This document shows positions 26,783-34,074 of a stretch of 43,805 nt of DNA, in pieces. A model generated the notes under the pieces. That model was not told the origin of the DNA. It saw nothing but the letters and a program-made list of their open reading frames with translations, and searched no databases. The DNA comes from a bacterium (GTDB lineage Bacteria > JAMCPX01), in the NCBI GenBank assembly GCA_021792615.1, contig JAJYUJ010000022.1, forward strand, positions 1 to 43,805, given 5' to 3'. A program made the position numbers and the translations under genes. How positions within the stretch are numbered: the stretch's first letter is position 1; every line of letters starts with the position of its first letter.

Positions 26783-27419
26783 AAAATTTCCTTTTTTTTA
26801 TACGGTATCGGATGTCCTTCTCGAGAAGGTCGGCAACATAGGTATCGAAAAATCTTATGCAAAGGAAGAGTGTATATTTAACGAAGGGGAGCAACCGAAA
26901 GCAATGGGCCTGATCATCGAAGGCAGGATAAAGGTCGTCAGGCATTCACCGGAGGGCAAGGATGTCATTGTGCGCATCATAGATAAAGGTCAGATATTCG
27001 GAGAGGTCGCGGTATTCGATAATAAACCCTACCCTGCCGCAGCCATCGCAATGGTCGATACGAGGGCATTTGTGCTGGAGCGGTATAAGCTGATAGAGCT
27101 GCTCAATCATGAACCGCAGATAGCCCTTGATATTATTGCCGACCTCGGCCGCAAGCTCAGGGACATGCTGGACATGGTGAAAAACATCGCAACCGAGCAC
27201 GTGGACAGGCGGATCATTTTCACCCTCCTGAAGATGTATGAATCAAGCGGCAACCCGGTTTTAAAGGTAAAAAGACAGGATATAGCCGAGATGTGCGGTA
27301 CAACCGTTGAAACGACCATACGGATAACAAGAGAGCTTGAAAAAGAAGGTCTGATATCAACGGAGCGAGGCGGGATAACGCTCCTGAATACCGGGGCACT
27401 AACGCAAAAACTGCAATAG
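26757..27419 (+). CDS. Crp/Fnr-family transcriptional regulator
   Basis: 220 aa. Residues about 10-120 form a cyclic-nucleotide-binding-like barrel (EGEQPKAMGLIIEGRIKVV, GQIFGEVAVFDNKPYPAAAI). A dimer helix around 125-145 precedes a winged HTH (KVKRQDIAEMCGTTVETTIR, ITRELEKEGLI). There is no N-terminal cysteine cluster, so it is not an oxygen-sensing iron-sulfur Fnr. Effector identity is unknown; GEVAVFDNKPYPAAAIA approximates the phosphate-binding cassette, but the canonical cAMP Arg is not obvious. The 26-bp overlap with glgA makes it part of the operon and a candidate regulator of glycogen genes. I did not find a clear Crp palindrome near the operon promoter. Confidence 0.88.
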   Translation: MDTAVHILKKFPFFYTVSDVLLEKVGNIGIEKSYAKEECIFNEGEQPKAMGLIIEGRIKVVRHSPEGKDVIVRIIDKGQIFGEVAVFDNKPYPAAAIAMVDTRAFVLERYKLIELLNHEPQIALDIIADLGRKLRDMLDMVKNIATEHVDRRIIFTLLKMYESSGNPVLKVKRQDIAEMCGTTVETTIRITRELEKEGLISTERGGITLLNTGALTQKLQ

Positions 27420-27441
27420 AAAGAGGAACTTCTTTCGAGTG

Positions 27442-27540
27442 TCCCCCTGACAAGGGGGAGTAAGGGGGTTGACTGTGCAACAGCAATTTATTCCCTGAAA
27501 ACACCGGCTCAAACTACCCCTCCATACCTCTTATCAGGGG
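27442..27540. repeat. Short G/C-run palindromes between convergent genes
   Basis: TCCCCCT-GACA-AGGGGGA (27442-27459) and a looser CCTCTTATCAGGGG near 27525-27540 resemble the palindrome inside the large repeats at 3083-3100 and 4253-4270. They lie between the convergent ends of the crp-like gene and apgM and may act in transcription termination, though no long T-run follows. Confidence 0.5.
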
Positions 27541-27557
27541 ATAAGATGGGGAAAAAT

Positions 27558-28760
27558 TCACTTCCAGCCGTTCAAAAGCTTCGGCATCATCTCAAAGCCG
27601 TTCTCGATAAACACTCCGCTCTTCTCCGCACCGAACTCGTCGTATGAAGAGGTGTTTTTAACCTCATGCTCTGAATCATAAAAGAGGAACGGGACCGGTT
27701 CTTCTGTGTGCGTTTTCCGTGCTATCGGTGTCCTGTGGTCCGGCATGATAAGCATTCTGAAAGGACCGGATCGTTTAAGTCCTTCGAGCACACCGCCCAC
27801 GACCTTCTCATCAAAATCCTCTATCGCCTTTATCTTAAGTTCCGTGTCTCCGTTGTGTCCGGCTTCATCCGGTGCTTCCACGTGTATATAGACAAGGTCG
27901 TGGTCCTGCAGCGCATGAACGCCGTACTCTGCCTTGCCTTTGTAGTTCGTGTCCACCCAGCCGGTTATACCCGGGACAGCAATGATATCAAAGCCCGCGA
28001 GCTTGGCAATGCCCCGCACAAGGTCAACCGCTGATATGCATGCGCCCGAGAGATTGTGCAATTTTTTGAACGGGGGGATGTGCATCGCCTTGCCAAGTCC
28101 CCATATCCATATACTGTTAGCCGTGTCCTTGCCCTGAGCTCTGCGCTTTCTATTTACCGGATGGGATTCGAGAATGTCCCATGATGATTTCATCAGGTAT
28201 GTGAGCTTGTCGGCGCCATTGCCCTCGGGCATGTGTGTTGCTATATCCTGATCCGTTATGTCGTGGGGCGGGAACGTATTGATCTTGTCCATGCCATGAT
28301 GCCATACAATGAGGTGGCGGTAGCTGACACCGGGGTAGAAGGTAAAACCGTCATGTTTTAACGAGGAGGAGAGCGCATGAATAAGCTCTACGGCCTCTTC
28401 GGTGGTTATATGTCCTGCGCTATAGTCTTTCATCCTCGCACTGTTACCCTGTCTATCGAGGGTAACGAGGTTGCATCTGCACGCGACATCGTCTTTGTCG
28501 AGCGCTATATCCTGCCCTGCCGCCTCTATCGGTGCCCTGCCGGTATAGTATTCCTTCGGGTCGTAACCGAAAATGGACATATTACCGACATCGCTGCCGG
28601 GATGCATGCCCGCAGGAATCGTCCGTACCATCCCGACAATGCTCTTTTTCGCAAGCATGTCTATGTTCTTCTTCCGTGCAACCGAGAGCGGCGTGCCGCC
28701 TTTCAATTGCTCAAGGGGATAATCGGCCATGCCGTCGCCCTGTAAAATAATATATTTCAT
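27558..28760 (-). CDS. apgM: Cofactor-independent phosphoglycerate mutase, ApgM type
   Basis: 400 aa. Interconverts 3- and 2-phosphoglycerate without bisphosphoglycerate. It belongs to the alkaline-phosphatase superfamily: the first metal site is in QGDGMADYPL (residues 8-17), a nucleophile-region PGSDVGNMSIFGYDP near 54-68, and later metal sites HVEAPDEAGHNGD and MPDHRTPIARKTHT. This is the shorter archaeal-type enzyme (about 400 aa) rather than the ~510-aa GpmI. Start ATG has AAGGAA upstream. It is convergent with the glycogen operon and links to it through glycolysis/gluconeogenesis. Confidence 0.92.
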   Translation of the reverse strand: MKYIILQGDGMADYPLEQLKGGTPLSVARKKNIDMLAKKSIVGMVRTIPAGMHPGSDVGNMSIFGYDPKEYYTGRAPIEAAGQDIALDKDDVACRCNLVTLDRQGNSARMKDYSAGHITTEEAVELIHALSSSLKHDGFTFYPGVSYRHLIVWHHGMDKINTFPPHDITDQDIATHMPEGNGADKLTYLMKSSWDILESHPVNRKRRAQGKDTANSIWIWGLGKAMHIPPFKKLHNLSGACISAVDLVRGIAKLAGFDIIAVPGITGWVDTNYKGKAEYGVHALQDHDLVYIHVEAPDEAGHNGDTELKIKAIEDFDEKVVGGVLEGLKRSGPFRMLIMPDHRTPIARKTHTEEPVPFLFYDSEHEVKNTSSYDEFGAEKSGVFIENGFEMMPKLLNGWK

Positions 28761-28783
28761 GTATCAATTCCTTTCTCGTTTTA

Positions 28784-28789
28784 ATTATA
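28784..28789 (-). promoter_or_regulatory. -10 element of the apgM promoter
   Basis: Perfect minus-strand TATAAT, 23 bp before the apgM start. The -35 is weak (CTTTTT with 17-bp spacing). Confidence 0.45.
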
Positions 28790-29081
28790 TAAATTCATTT
28801 TTAAATAAAAAGCAAGGCAGGCAGACCGCCGCCATCCATGGTAACTATTGAGATAGTGTGAACTAAATGACGATTTTCTCCGACATTACAGGATGCATCG
28901 ATGCTACTCAAGGTGTTACAATTCGCGGGCATCACATGGTACATTGATTTACCCCGGTAGAAAACCACGACCTTTTTAACGGGACTGCCTTACTTGATAA
29001 TCGTATTGAATATGGTAAACTGGAATGCAACGGAGAGGAGTATACCCACAAAACAGGAATGCTGCGCACTTTCCCCTGTTT
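28790..29081. other. Intergenic stretch, nothing recognised
   Basis: About 300 bp between apgM and the stop of the holin-like gene. No reading frame with a ribosome binding site, RNA or strong palindrome was recognised. Confidence 0.3.
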
Positions 29082-29366
29082 TCATTTTACCCGCCATTTT
29101 GCTATGCCCGCGAAAGTCAGTGCGAGTACAAAAGCCAGGAGTGACACGAGGAGCGATGCGGCCGCAGAGGACATCAGTACGGCAAGGTACTGGTATATAC
29201 CCGTCAGGAAAAAGCCCGCAGCGGCAAGGACCAGAACAGAGGCAACCCCGACAAATGCAAGCGCCCATCCCAGATTCATTACGGCTTTTTTCAATATTTT
29301 TCCTTCTGTTTCCAGCAAACGCAGAAAGGCTGTCACGATATCAAGGAGCGTCGTTAGTATCTGCAT
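29082..29366 (-). CDS. Small membrane protein, phage-holin-superfamily-like
   Basis: 94 aa. An amphipathic N-terminal segment (ILTTLLDIVTAFLRLLETEG) precedes two strongly hydrophobic helices (WALAFVGVASVLVLAAAGFF and a second around 62-88). This matches the DUF1469/holin-superfamily-like proteins often paired with YqjD/DUF883 proteins in proteobacteria. The reading frame overlaps the upstream gene by 26 bp, so the two are coupled. Despite the name, the family is usually linked to envelope stress and not to lysis. No phage genes lie nearby. Confidence 0.6.
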   Translation of the reverse strand: MQILTTLLDIVTAFLRLLETEGKILKKAVMNLGWALAFVGVASVLVLAAAGFFLTGIYQYLAVLMSSAAASLLVSLLAFVLALTFAGIAKWRVK

Positions 29367-29706
29367 GTTTGCTTTCCTGATACCACAGTTTGGCGATTAT
29401 ATAGCCGAGTCCGAATGCGGCCATAATACTCACCAGCGGGTACTTCCCGACTTCAGCTGCAAGGTCGCTAACCACCTTTTCACCCTGGATCTTCGATGAG
29501 TTGAACTTGTGAAACAGGTCAGACCATACACTATGGCCTTCTTCGCCACGGGTTGAACCTTCCTCCCCGGCCGATGCATGCAGCTGTTCATAGGAAACCC
29601 CGGCTGCTTTCTTCGCGCCGGCAGAGAGACCGGCAATCTCCTGACGTAGATTGGCAATCTGGGCCTTCAGTGCATCCAGTTCGTTTTCATGTGTTTTGTT
29701 CGTCAT
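29341..29706 (-). CDS. DUF883/ElaB/YqjD-like membrane-anchored protein
   Basis: 121 aa. A coiled-coil-prone N-terminus (ENELDALKAQIANLRQEIAG) is followed by a polar middle and one C-terminal hydrophobic segment (YPLVSIMAAFGLGYIIAKLW). The layout is that of ElaB/YqjD proteins, inner-membrane tail-anchored proteins that bind ribosomes in stationary phase in E. coli. Alternatively a generic tail-anchored stress protein. It lies at the end of the AI-2E transporter gene (4-bp overlap) and before the holin-like gene. Confidence 0.6.
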   Translation of the reverse strand: MTNKTHENELDALKAQIANLRQEIAGLSAGAKKAAGVSYEQLHASAGEEGSTRGEEGHSVWSDLFHKFNSSKIQGEKVVSDLAAEVGKYPLVSIMAAFGLGYIIAKLWYQESKHADTNDAP

Positions 29707-30827
29707 ATTCGTTTCTCCTTATGTGTATTTTCCCTCTGTGTTTTGGTATCGGGATCGTTATCTTTTTTCGATATTTGTGGAATACTTTCAGCGGCCGATT
29801 CTCGTCCGAGTAATACAGCGATCCATTGCGTGCTTTTATTGTTCTCGCATGCAAACTTCAGGGTCATGGTTAACGGTACGCACAGAATCATCCCGATCGA
29901 ACCAAGCATGCTTCCCCAAAAGACCAATGAGAGAAAGACAACCAGCGTGGACAGTCCGAGCCTCCACCCCATAAGCCTCGTTTCAATCACATTGCCAAGT
30001 ACGAGATCAACAGCCAGATATCCTGCAGCCGCGAGCGCTGCAGTGCCTGCTCCGAGTTGGATAAGGGTGAGAAGGATAGCTGGGACGGCGGCGATAATAC
30101 CGCCGATATTGGGTACGTAGTGCAGCAAAAAGGCGATGAAGCCCCAAAGGACGGGAAATTTCACACCAAGGATGGACAGCAGCAGCCATATCAGAATCCC
30201 CGTAGCCAGGCTTATAATCGTCTTGATTACCATATAGCGCTCGATATTCCCGACAAACCCCGTGAACTCGGGAAATGTCTGCTGCGGGTCGCCAAGAACA
30301 GCGCGGAGTTTGACAGGAAAGCTTGGGGCCTCAAACAGGATGAAGGCTACGGTGAGCAAAATAAGAATAATGTTCGAAAGCGCAGCACCCAACCCGGAAA
30401 GCAAGCGGGTGGTCAGGCTCATCACAGCACCCGGATTGATAAATCCGAGCAGAACCTTGCTCATACCCTGGATCCTGATACCCTTGGTTGCCAAAAAAGA
30501 CTGGAATTCTGGCACTTGTTCCTGTAAACGTGCCTGATAAGCAGGCAATTCCGTGTAAAACCTGTTGATGGACACACCTACGCTTGCACCGACAATCAAC
30601 AGGACGATGATCATACCCGTCAGCACGATGAGCACCGAAACAATGGAAGGGATGCGTTTGCGCTCAAGCCATAGTACAGGTGGCGTCCCGATGATAGCAA
30701 AAAAAACCGCTATAAAAAAAGACACCAGAACTGTTTGTGCCTGATTGATACCCCAGATGATGATCGCGAGCGCTGCCACTATGATGAGGAAACGCATTAC
30801 CCGGTCAGATTTACTCTGATCCTTCAT
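29703..30827 (-). CDS. AI-2E family (PerM/YdiK-like) transporter
   Basis: 374 aa from the ATG at 30827, chosen for the GAGGAGG upstream; the open frame extends 99 codons further but this lies over other genes. Hydrophobic helices include FLIIVAALAIIIWGI, VLVSFFIAVFFAIIGTPPVL, SIVSVLIVLTGMIIVLLIVG and a C-terminal cluster with LLHYVPNIGGIIAAVPAILL and VLGNVIETRLMGWRLGLSTL, the family signature region. AI-2E proteins export small molecules or ions; TqsA exports AI-2, while others act as Na+/H+ antiporters, so the substrate is unknown. It overlaps the DUF883-like gene and an upstream 18-codon leader by four bases each. Confidence 0.85.
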   Translation of the reverse strand: MKDQSKSDRVMRFLIIVAALAIIIWGINQAQTVLVSFFIAVFFAIIGTPPVLWLERKRIPSIVSVLIVLTGMIIVLLIVGASVGVSINRFYTELPAYQARLQEQVPEFQSFLATKGIRIQGMSKVLLGFINPGAVMSLTTRLLSGLGAALSNIILILLTVAFILFEAPSFPVKLRAVLGDPQQTFPEFTGFVGNIERYMVIKTIISLATGILIWLLLSILGVKFPVLWGFIAFLLHYVPNIGGIIAAVPAILLTLIQLGAGTAALAAAGYLAVDLVLGNVIETRLMGWRLGLSTLVVFLSLVFWGSMLGSIGMILCVPLTMTLKFACENNKSTQWIAVLLGRESAAESIPQISKKDNDPDTKTQRENTHKEKRI

Positions 30828-30880
30828 AGACAAATTGCCTCCTCGCCATGGACATGCAGATACACTTTTTTGCCCTTCAT
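30824..30880 (-). CDS. 18-aa leader ORF coupled to the AI-2E transporter gene
   Basis: ATG at 30880 is preceded by GGGAG at 30887-30891 with ideal 6-nt spacing. The frame encodes MKGKKVYLHVHGEEAICL and its TGA overlaps the transporter ATG (ATGA). This is the arrangement of a translationally coupled leader peptide. The sequence has no known family, and a chance frame remains possible. Confidence 0.35.
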   Translation of the reverse strand: MKGKKVYLHVHGEEAICL

Positions 30881-30916
30881 CGCAAACTCCCTGCAGCCAA
30901 AACGATTTTATTTCTG

Positions 30917-31138
30917 TCAGCCTTTTTTCTTTCCCACGACCAGCAATACAATACCGCCCACGAGCGCAATACCGCCCACGATCGGCGGCAGAGGAAGCGT
31001 TTTCGTCTTCTCCGCAGTCATCTGGATAGGACCGATATTCACGACCTTCTCTCTGGTCGTGTACGTGATACCCTGATACGTGAGTATGACGATCCCGATC
31101 ACGACAAGGATGATTCCTGTCCACGTGTATGTCTTCAT
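30917..31138 (-). CDS. DUF3185-like small membrane protein
   Basis: 73 aa with two hydrophobic helices (IILVVIGIVILTYQGI and IVGGIALVGGIVLLVVG) and a central TREKVVNIGPIQMTAEKTKT stretch that is characteristic of DUF3185. The ribosome binding site is GAAGGAG. The family is found in delta-proteobacteria and others beside stress genes; no function is established to my knowledge. It lies in the same-strand series of small membrane proteins. Confidence 0.75.
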   Translation of the reverse strand: MKTYTWTGIILVVIGIVILTYQGITYTTREKVVNIGPIQMTAEKTKTLPLPPIVGGIALVGGIVLLVVGKKKG

Positions 31139-31186
31139 TTTTCTCCTTCTTTCATTACCCTGTATGAATTGATATCTTCACGCAGA

Positions 31187-31336
31187 TTACAAAACTTTTC
31201 GTCCCTGAATGACCCTGACCAGAACCACGATAATAGCAATTACCAGAAGGATGTGAATCAACCCACCCATGGTGTAACCAGTCAAGAACCCCAGCAACCA
31301 CAGAACTATCAGTATTACAGCGATCGTCCACAACAT
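31187..31336 (-). CDS. lmo0937-family small membrane protein
   Basis: 49 aa from the ATG at 31336, preceded by AAGGAAG; an upstream ATG at 31372 in frame would add 12 polar residues not typical of the family. MLWTIAVILIVLWLLGFLTG, then TMGGLIHILLVIAIIVVLVR, is the classic two-helix pattern of these ~50-aa proteins, which are widespread and often stress-induced. A half-site TGTAAG of the nearby promoter palindrome lies at 31376-31381, about 40 bp upstream. Confidence 0.75.
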   Translation of the reverse strand: MLWTIAVILIVLWLLGFLTGYTMGGLIHILLVIAIIVVLVRVIQGRKVL

Positions 31337-31406
31337 ATCTTCCTTTATTTGTTCCACGAGGTATTGCCTCATGGACTTACATCAAATGATTGTCTTTATT
31401 TTTGCC

Positions 31407-32237
31407 CTACGGGGCGGTAACCGCATTATTGTTCAAAGTGACCGCGGTCTGTGCCAACAGTCTGCCGTTTACTGATGCGCCCTTATTGAGCGTGATCCCG
31501 GTCTGCGACAGTATCACACCCTCCATGTGTGCGGTCGTTCCGATGGCTACGACACCTGCGGACTGCCAGAAAATGTTCTGGGGCAATGCACCACCGGCCA
31601 AGATCACCTTCGCTCCGGAAGCCACGGTAATACCTTTTGCAATCTGGAAGATCCAAACATCATTCGGTCCGCCGTTGAGTGTGACATTCGTTGGGATTGA
31701 AACTCCTGTACTCCATTTGTAGGTTGCAGGGGAAAGGGTCATCCCGCCGATATTTCCGGCACCAAGTTCGGTATAATCAGGAGTTCGTCCTGCGGCATCG
31801 GTGTACGCAGTCAGCATATCGCTTACAGCCGTGGTCAGGTTGGAAGGGGTCGGAGGCGCATAGTTAGCTGCGTATACTTTTCCGGTCACCTGAGACGATG
31901 TCGCAAATACACCGGTACTGTCCAATACCAATGCCCATCCGGTTAAGAAACTCGCGGCCGCCGGACTCACTCCGATATCTCCGGTTATAGCAGAGGTTGG
32001 AACGGTTGAGATCCCTGTTTTAGCCAGAATCACATAATTGCCGGCGGTACCAAGAACCACCGGTGCAGGGCCTTTCCCTATGCCGCCTACTCCTGTGCCG
32101 GAGCCTGGGACGGTTGGTGAAGCAACAGAGGATGAACTGCTTGAACTCCCGCATCCCGTAATTAAAAACACAGCCAGCAATGATGCGATAAGCCACAGAT
32201 TAGCATACCCTTTGCATTTGTTTTTTGATTTGTTCAT
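31407..32237 (-). CDS. Ice-binding-like (DUF3494) lipoprotein
   Basis: 276 aa from the ATG at 32237, which has AAGGAGG upstream; a further in-frame ATG at 32294 lacks this. The signal ends in ITGC (Cys29), then a Ser-rich linker (SSSSSS). Residues about 57-276 form the DUF3494 ice-binding domain: LGTAGNYVILAKTGISTVPT, ITGDIGVSPAAASF, YKWSTGVSIPTNVTLNGG, PNDVWIFQIAKGITVASGAK, and IFWQSAGVVAIGTTAHMEGV followed by ILSQTGITL. Family members bind ice or act as adhesins; lipid anchoring here would place it on the outer membrane or periplasmic face. Its promoter carries the duplicated palindromic module (32310-32402), linking it to the response regulator and RpoH. Confidence 0.85.
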   Translation of the reverse strand: MNKSKNKCKGYANLWLIASLLAVFLITGCGSSSSSSSVASPTVPGSGTGVGGIGKGPAPVVLGTAGNYVILAKTGISTVPTSAITGDIGVSPAAASFLTGWALVLDSTGVFATSSQVTGKVYAANYAPPTPSNLTTAVSDMLTAYTDAAGRTPDYTELGAGNIGGMTLSPATYKWSTGVSIPTNVTLNGGPNDVWIFQIAKGITVASGAKVILAGGALPQNIFWQSAGVVAIGTTAHMEGVILSQTGITLNKGASVNGRLLAQTAVTLNNNAVTAP

Positions 32238-32309
32238 ATATGTTTCCTCCTTGAAAACAGTTAGCTCTTCGTTGCAAACCTGAATAGACTGCAACTCTTT
32301 TTGTTGTTA

Positions 32310-32402
32310 TTTTATTACAGGGAGATCAAGAAGAACATCGGAAGGTTTCCAAATATATTGTAGGAATATACCCATGTTTTTGTAAGCAGTTGTCTTACAG
32401 GT
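32310..32402 (-). promoter_or_regulatory. Duplicated promoter module, copy A (ice-binding gene)
   Basis: About 93 bp, almost identical to 33263-33355 without indels. It contains the exact inverted repeat TGTAAG-N7-CTTACA (32381-32399). On the minus strand the arm CTTACA serves as -35, with an 18-bp spacer to TACAAT (-10, 32357-32362). The start codon of the ice-binding gene is about 120 bp downstream of this -10. The operator overlapping -35 suits activation or repression by a NarL/FixJ-type regulator. Confidence 0.75.
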
Positions 32403-32417
32403 AAGTACCGGATTACT

Positions 32418-33227
32418 TTAATCTACCAGAGGGGTAATAGAATATTTGAGTTTAGACAGGGCCTTTTGCTCAAGCTGTCGCACACGTTCTTTGGATATAC
32501 TGTATTTCTCGCCGATCGCCTGCAGAGAAAACGGGGTATCCGACATGACCCTGTGCTTTATAATGTACTGTTCCCTTTCCGGAAGGGTTTTTACCATGCT
32601 GTTCACTGTTTGTTTTAAAACCGATGCCTCTTCCAACCTGCTAATACTTTCTTCGGTGTTCTCGCGATCATCAACAAGCTGGTCAAGGTGCGACTCCCTG
32701 CTCTCTTCGTCCAGGGGAATATCCAGGGAAACATCTCGTAATCTGAGCCTGTTTTCAAAGTCTTTTGCCTTTTTCTCTGTATTTCTTTCATCATCCAGCA
32801 TGTCCGGGTTGGGTTCCGGCTGAACTTTGTTCAGAGAATAGAACAGCTTCCTTTGCAGTTGCGTGGTACCTATCTTTACGAGACTCCATGTTTTCATGAT
32901 GAAGTTCTGTATGTAAGCCCTTATCCACCACACCGCATAAGAGATTAACCGGAACCCCTTATATGGATCGAATTTCTTTACAGCCATCATGATCCCCACG
33001 TTGCCTTCCTGAATCAAGTCCATCAGTTTCACATTGTAATGCCTGTACTCCAGAGCTATCTTTACGACAAACCTCAAATTGGATGTCACCAGCGTGTGGG
33101 CTGCGTGGACATCTTTTTTCTGATAGTATATTATTGCCAGTTTCTTTTCCTCCTGAGGAGTTAAAAGAGGGTATTTATCTATCTGGGCCAGGTATTTTGT
33201 AATGCTATCATCCACTACCGTTTGCAT
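32418..33227 (-). CDS. rpoH: RNA polymerase sigma-32 factor (RpoH type)
   Basis: 269 aa, start at ATG 33227, six bases after AAGGAG; an ATG two codons earlier touches the ribosome binding site. Region 2 is intact (LMDLIQEGNVGIMMAVKKFD, YAVWWIRAYIQNFI). QRKLFYSLNK matches the RpoH box (QRKLFFNLRK), which separates heat-shock sigma factors from RpoD/RpoS. Region 4 ends with GEKYSISKERVRQLEQKALS. It directs polymerase to heat-shock-type promoters. Its gene follows the response regulator gene by 144 bp, with promoter-module copy B between, and lies upstream of the ice-binding gene. Confidence 0.85.
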   Translation of the reverse strand: MQTVVDDSITKYLAQIDKYPLLTPQEEKKLAIIYYQKKDVHAAHTLVTSNLRFVVKIALEYRHYNVKLMDLIQEGNVGIMMAVKKFDPYKGFRLISYAVWWIRAYIQNFIMKTWSLVKIGTTQLQRKLFYSLNKVQPEPNPDMLDDERNTEKKAKDFENRLRLRDVSLDIPLDEESRESHLDQLVDDRENTEESISRLEEASVLKQTVNSMVKTLPEREQYIIKHRVMSDTPFSLQAIGEKYSISKERVRQLEQKALSKLKYSITPLVD

Positions 33228-33262
33228 AGTCATCTCCTTCTTTCCATTTTTACACTGTTTAA

Positions 33263-33355
33263 TTTTATCGCAGGGAGATCAAGAAGAACATCGGAAGGTT
33301 TCCAAATATATTGTAGGAACATACTCATGTTTTTGTAAGCAGTTGTCCTACAGGT
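33263..33355 (-). promoter_or_regulatory. Duplicated promoter module, copy B (rpoH)
   Basis: Second copy of the 32310-32402 module. The palindrome is TGTAAG-N7-CCTACA (33334-33352), with one arm changed. TACAAT is conserved (33310-33315), about 80 bp before the rpoH start. It lies 16 bp downstream of the response-regulator stop codon. Confidence 0.7.
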
Positions 33356-33370
33356 CAGCAGAAGATTGAT

Positions 33371-34003
33371 TCAATCTACAAGGTGGTTCTGTATGGCATA
33401 GCTGGTCAATTCAGCATTGTTTTTCAGGTGCATTTTTTCCAATATACGGCTTCTGTATGTGCTGATGGTCTTGACACTCAAAAACAGTATCCCGGCAACT
33501 TCGCCTATTGTCTTACCCGAGGCAATCATACATAAAACCTCATACTCCCTGTCGGAGAGCTGTTCATGAAGCTCCTTTTCCTTATCGACATCAAGATTGA
33601 GGGCCAATATTTCAGCAAATGTAGGGCTGACATATTTTCTGCCCTCTGCCACAATCCGTATTGCTGATACCAGTTCCTCAGGTGCGCTGTCCTTTGTCAT
33701 ATACCCCGCTGCTCCTGCCCGCAAGACCCGTATCGCGTATTGATCTTCAGGATACATGCTCAGTATGAGAACGGGGAGTTTGGGGCGTTCGGTCTTTATT
33801 TCCTTTAAAGCATCGAGACCGCTCTTGCCGGGCATGGCTATGTCCAGGACAACCACGGAATAATCGTTTTTTCTGACCTTATCGAGCACTTCTATGGCGC
33901 TGGCGGCTTCATCGACTACCGCAATGTCGGAGACTCCCGAAAGAATCTTCTTCAGCCCTATGCGAACCACAGAATGATCATCACCTATGAGCACATTAAT
34001 CAT
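33371..34003 (-). CDS. LuxR/NarL-family response regulator, GacA/UvrY-like
   Basis: 210 aa. Receiver domain: acidic pocket DD8-9, phospho-acceptor Asp54 in VVLDIAMPGKSG, and the conserved Lys in GYMTKDSAP. The C-terminal LuxR HTH (SDREYEVLCMIASGKTIGEV, then LSVKTISTYRSRILEKM) resembles the GacA/UvrY recognition helix (SPKTVNSYRYRM). It should bind the TGTAAG-type palindromes beside rpoH and upstream of the ice-binding gene; this is an inference. The kinase gene ends 71 bp upstream on the same strand; a TGTAAGACA half-site lies at 34071-34079. Confidence 0.9.
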   Translation of the reverse strand: MINVLIGDDHSVVRIGLKKILSGVSDIAVVDEAASAIEVLDKVRKNDYSVVVLDIAMPGKSGLDALKEIKTERPKLPVLILSMYPEDQYAIRVLRAGAAGYMTKDSAPEELVSAIRIVAEGRKYVSPTFAEILALNLDVDKEKELHEQLSDREYEVLCMIASGKTIGEVAGILFLSVKTISTYRSRILEKMHLKNNAELTSYAIQNHLVD

Positions 34004-34074
34004 AATTCTATCATAACAGACAATACGTGGATAAGTCTATCAGCATAACAATGATTCTTCTATCGGTTTTTGTC

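Noticed and set aside
29082-29366. Prophage, suggested by the holin-like protein
   Set aside because: No integrase, terminase, portal or tail genes nearby; holin-superfamily-like proteins of this type are usually chromosomal.
30828-31124. 99-codon N-terminal extension of the AI-2E transporter
   Set aside because: The extension is charged and low-complexity and overlaps the DUF3185 gene; the ATG at 30827 has a strong ribosome binding site and the family N-terminus.
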